From Todiramphus chloris collaris (lineage: Eukaryota; Chordata; Aves; Coraciiformes; Alcedinidae), in the NCBI GenBank assembly GCA_025345505.1, contig JANVCC010000152.1, positions 2,985,318 through 3,049,317 on the forward strand: 64,000 nucleotides of DNA, written 5' to 3'. This document shows positions 60,561 through 64,000 of the stretch, piece after piece. The notes below the pieces were generated by a model that was given only the letters and a program-made list of their open reading frames with translations, searched no databases and was not told the DNA's origin. How positions within the stretch are numbered: the stretch's first letter is position 1; every line of letters begins with the position of its first letter. A program made the position numbers and the translations under genes.

Positions 60561-63500
60561 CTCAGCCAAGCGCTGAGCTCTAGCTTAGGTCAGGGCCCTG
60601 ATTCTGTTTTCATCAATGATATCTTCATGGAGGTGAGGGGAACAGTGACTTTGATAGAGTTGTTTAAAATCTCTTGTGTCAGTGGAAGAAGAATGAGGCT
60701 TTGGTGTTATGTCTGTACCCTGAGGAAGAGTGGTTTCCAGATGGCTGTGCAGATGGTACAGTACACCTGCCACTATCATCCTGTCCACATAGCTGCCTTA
60801 TGGGCTTTCTGCAGGGTGCTGACAGACAGCCTGTCTGGGTATTCTGCAATGTGTGATTTCATTTGAACAGGCTAAAAACACAGAAACAAACCATTTCAGG
60901 AGTGTGAGCTTTGACAGCACCCTGAATGAGTACTCTTTTTATTGTCTATGCAGTCTTTAGTCATGAAGATGTCCTTGATAGTGTCCCTGTGGGCAAGTGC
61001 AGATGTCTCCAGAGGACTTGTCTTAGCTCAGCATGTACAGGGTGGATACATTGGTTTATGGTTTGGTCTATTTTTCCTAGTCAAAAGTAGTTTGACAGTA
61101 GTCATTCCAAGTTGTTACTCTTAGTAGTCGTGATGTTTTAAATTTATTTGGGAATGCATGCTCCCATAATGACCTGGACACTAGTGGCGATTTTTCTCAT
61201 TACTACCTGGATTTGAATCTGATTAGGAGAAGATAATTATACAATGTCAATGCAGTGCATTTAAAAGCTTTGCTTAAGAAAGTCAAAAAAGTGTTTAAAG
61301 GATACTGTCACCTAGTTTAAAAAATTATATTTTGGAAATCTTTCTTTCCTGTTCTTTTTGCTGGTTTGGGTTTGTGCTTTTTTTTTTTTCTTCTTTTTCA
61401 GAAAGGTGTTTTTTTATCATAGTAATGGAAGTGGTAAAAGAATGATTGGAATTGTTTTTCCAGCAATCAAAAGGTAGTTATAATAATACGATTCAGACAG
61501 CTGCATCATATTCAAATGTCATTTAGGCAACACTATTAAGTCAGTTTTTATAATAGCTCAAGGGGGTAGATTATCATGGAGTAATTCAATCACTAAGAAC
61601 AGGGCTCTTAACTCTTGTAAGAGCTAATCTCTAATATTGATCTCCAGAACAAGAGGCAAACAACAAAAAGACAGAGCAATCATCATACAGCATGGAATAT
61701 TTCCCAGGCTGCCTCATGGATCTTTGAAAGTACAACATGAGTATTTATATTTGAAGGAATAGATCATATTGAGTCAGACCTATAGCTGAAATCAATAGAA
61801 ATTTTCTCCATGCAGATTTTTAATGAGTAGTGCATGTGATCCGTGATGAATAGTGCTGCATATTTTATCAGAGATTTGGCAGTCAGGACATGTGAATTTT
61901 GATTCTGCTTAGATTTCTGACTCTTTGAATAGTACTTAATGGGTCGTGCATAATTTTCTGATCTGTGACAGCTGTGAGTCCAAGGGCATGAACACCTTTC
62001 AGAGTACCACAATACATTCTGTCTCTGTTTATCAGGATGACTTCAGGTGTTCGGGTGAATAATTCTCTATACACTGGTGAAGAGCACTGTTTTCCCATTG
62101 CACTACCAAAAGGGGCCAGATTTGGTTGCTTAAATACAAGCACCAGTGCCATTTGTGAGACTCAGAGATATTCTGGACAGCTGCATGTGAATGGCAGATG
62201 AGGCCTGAGGAAGACCATGTCCTTCTGGAGGAACAGGTGAAGACTAGGCGAGATTACTTGGGGTATGTCAAAAAACATAAACCACTTATGTTAGAGAAAC
62301 TTAATCAAGTCCTGAAGAACTGACAAGATGGCATTAGTATCTTCTAAACTTATCTGGATGAAAGTTAATTACATATCCTGAATTGGTTGTCCAAATTTTT
62401 GAAGAAGAGAGAAATGCCTTACACTATGATTCATTCCACTTGTTTTAGCTCTATTACAGGATAAGCTGAATCTCCTGAAGTAGACTGTGTCTTTAGAAGA
62501 GCACTGACAATCAGAATTGTTCTGATATCCAGACAACTGGACTGAAGTCACTTGCCCACATATCTACTGATATTTGAGAGGCACAAATGTATTTTTTGCT
62601 TTCAGCTATCAGTATAGTAGGGCACAGACCTCTTCTAGCTCCTGTGACATTTCTGCGAGCTCTACGCGGAAGTCTTTGATACCCTAGGACCCTTCATATG
62701 TTACTAGATGACTACGCATGGACAACTATATCTGTCTCCTGATGTTTGAGAGAGATCCCACTTCTGCTTTCTGATTTAAAGGACTTCCCATAAAAAGCCT
62801 CTTATTCAGAGGTTTAGTACTGCATATCAAGGGGCAAAACCAGCAGATTTGAAAGGCACAGTATTTTGCTTAGTTTTAAGTGATTAAATCTCTGCTTTCC
62901 TGGTGAAAAGTGACTGTTTATGGTGACAAACCTGAAAAAGTGTACAGTATGTATAGTATATCATTCCTAAAGGAAGCTTCCCTGTTCCTCTGAAATTGCT
63001 TTCTATACCAACAAATACTTTAACAGGGCACTTTGTCACTCTTAATTGTCATCACTGTACTGGTAGCAGAAGCTAATTAATTAATTTGGACCATTAAAGT
63101 TGCACTTGAGCTACAAATGAGTATTTTCATGAATTCAGGAGTGTGTTACTGATTCAGCGATTAAATTTTCTGCTGGACAGCTACGGTAAAGAGAGCAGAC
63201 AGAACAAATAGCAGGAAAGAGAGGATGGCAGCATTAACATCCTTTGTGTAGGTTGAGATTTCTCTGTGAAAGCATCAATGACAGTTTTAAACTCTGTTTC
63301 CAAACTGCTCTTTGGATTTTTTATTTGTTTATTTTAAGTTAAAAAGGCTGCAGTGAAGATAGGCCTCCATTTCTTCTGCATTCCATCTAGTCTTAGTTAA
63401 GCATTTTAACAGGGTTTGTAATTAGCAGAGCTGAGTGACATGTCAGTCTTCGGCTTCACAGATTAACCCTGCAGGCTTTTTCTGTTGAACTTTGCTCTCC

Positions 63501-63696
63501 CTGCCCTGACTTACTCTAACCATATGTTTTATGATAGGCAATAGCAATGGGACCCTGACACACAATTACCACAGATGGCTTGAGACTTTACTGATGTCCC
63601 TGTCCACTCCATCTCTGTGCCAGGTATTTCTCTTTGAACATATGCTGGCACTGTAGTCACTGTAGATAATCCCATCATTTAAATTTGAATTCTTGA
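60561..63696. other. unique sequence, about 3.1 kb, no gene seen
   Basis: No repeat family was recognised. Overlapping short frames near 60585-60866 on both strands look random. The stretch 63050-63480 has the texture of conserved non-coding DNA. Confidence 0.5.
63050..63480. other. possible conserved non-coding block
   Basis: Contains homeodomain-like cores (TTAATTAATTAATT near 63075; GTAATTAGC near 63420) and other binding-site-like words without simple repeats or frames. Conservation cannot be judged from one sequence. Confidence 0.12.
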
Positions 63697-63831
63697 ACTT
63701 CCAGTGGAAGACCAGAATAAAGCAAATGTCGGTTGTATCTTTAAGTAAGGCAGAAAGGATGATTCAGGGAATTACAGGATAGTCAGACTCACCTAGATCC
63801 CTGGGAGGGTGGTGAAGCAAATAATCCTGGA
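63697..63831 (+). mobile_element. old CR1 LINE fragment, RT start
   Basis: Matches the CR1 'EDWRKANVTPVFKKGKK..GNYRPVSLTSIPG' stretch at DNA level: GGAAGACCAGAATAAAGCAA, TAAGGCAGAAAGGATGATTC, GGGAATTACAGGATAGTCAG, then CTCACCTAGATCCCTGGGAG. Diverged, short, and ended by the opposed CR1. Confidence 0.72.
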
Positions 63832-63838
63832 ATTATTT

Positions 63839-64000
63839 AGAATCATAGAATCATGGAATTATTTTGCTTGGAAGACACCTTTCAGATCATCAAGTGCAAC
63901 AGTTAACCTAGCACTGCCAGACCACCACACCACATCCTTCAGCACCACATCAACACATTTTTTAAGTACTTCCAGTAATGGTGTCTCCACCGCTTCCCTG
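63839..64000 (-). mobile_element. CR1 LINE 3' end, runs off the window
   Basis: Reversed tail AGAATCATAGAATCATGG at 63839, then AAGACACCTTTCAGATCATC, AACAGTTAACCTAGCACTGC and a TTCCAGTAATGGTGTCTCC segment. Its wording (GTTAACC, AGCACTGCCAG) marks a different CR1 subfamily from that at 30061. It is cut by the window edge. Confidence 0.9.

Noticed and set aside
1-64000. A hidden multi-gene system
   Set aside because: No set of adjacent coding genes exists. All recognisable coding remnants are CR1 proteins, and the LTRs carry no internal genes.

Overview
The window is bird nuclear DNA. The evidence is several CR1 LINE copies, some with the typical avian CR1 3' end (tandem ATTCTATG-type octamers), and endogenous retrovirus LTRs with layouts I recognise from bird genomes (TGTCCTGGTTT...GACA types, and types whose sense 3' end reads CAACCCACCACA). 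The rest is AT-rich, CpG-poor, apparently single-copy sequence. I cannot name the species. No complete protein-coding gene, rRNA, tRNA or CRISPR array can be supported. The window reads as intergenic or deep intronic sequence.

Layout: 1-3364 unique sequence. 3365-5343 two CR1s fused tail to tail (+ then -). 5346-5482 a T-rich simple repeat. 5483-13319 unique. 13320-17144 the best CR1, with endonuclease and reverse-transcriptase regions, split by a 734-bp antisense solo LTR flanked by a 7-bp duplication. 17145-21129 unique, with one exon-like segment on the - strand. 21130-21935 an older CR1 interrupted by half an LTR. 21936-27689 unique, with a GC-richer block near 24.4-24.7 kb. 27690-28137 a second copy of the LTR family seen at 15 kb. 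30061-31752 two - strand CR1 3' ends, the second split by a solo LTR with a clean 5-bp target duplication. 32560-32659 an assembly gap. 35503-36247 a near-complete solo LTR. 38229-40036 a third long CR1 of the same subfamily. 40141-40887 and 52543-53102 two deleted copies of one long avian ERVL-type LTR family. 49054-49153 a second gap. 49780-50460 a decayed, much older CR1-like reverse transcriptase relic. 59690-60560 a diverged direct duplication of unknown origin. 63697-64000 two opposed CR1 fragments running off the end.

Nothing acts as an operon or shared system. The main story is layered retrotransposition: CR1s first, LTRs inserted into them and reduced to solo LTRs, then local deletions and template-switch changes. 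I found no convincing novel biological system. The items most worth checking are the exon-like segment at 19.1-19.3 kb, the 59.7-60.6 kb duplication, the LTR family shared by 15.0 and 27.7 kb, the quasi-palindrome change in the CR1 at 16.3 kb, and the probable false duplication around the first gap.
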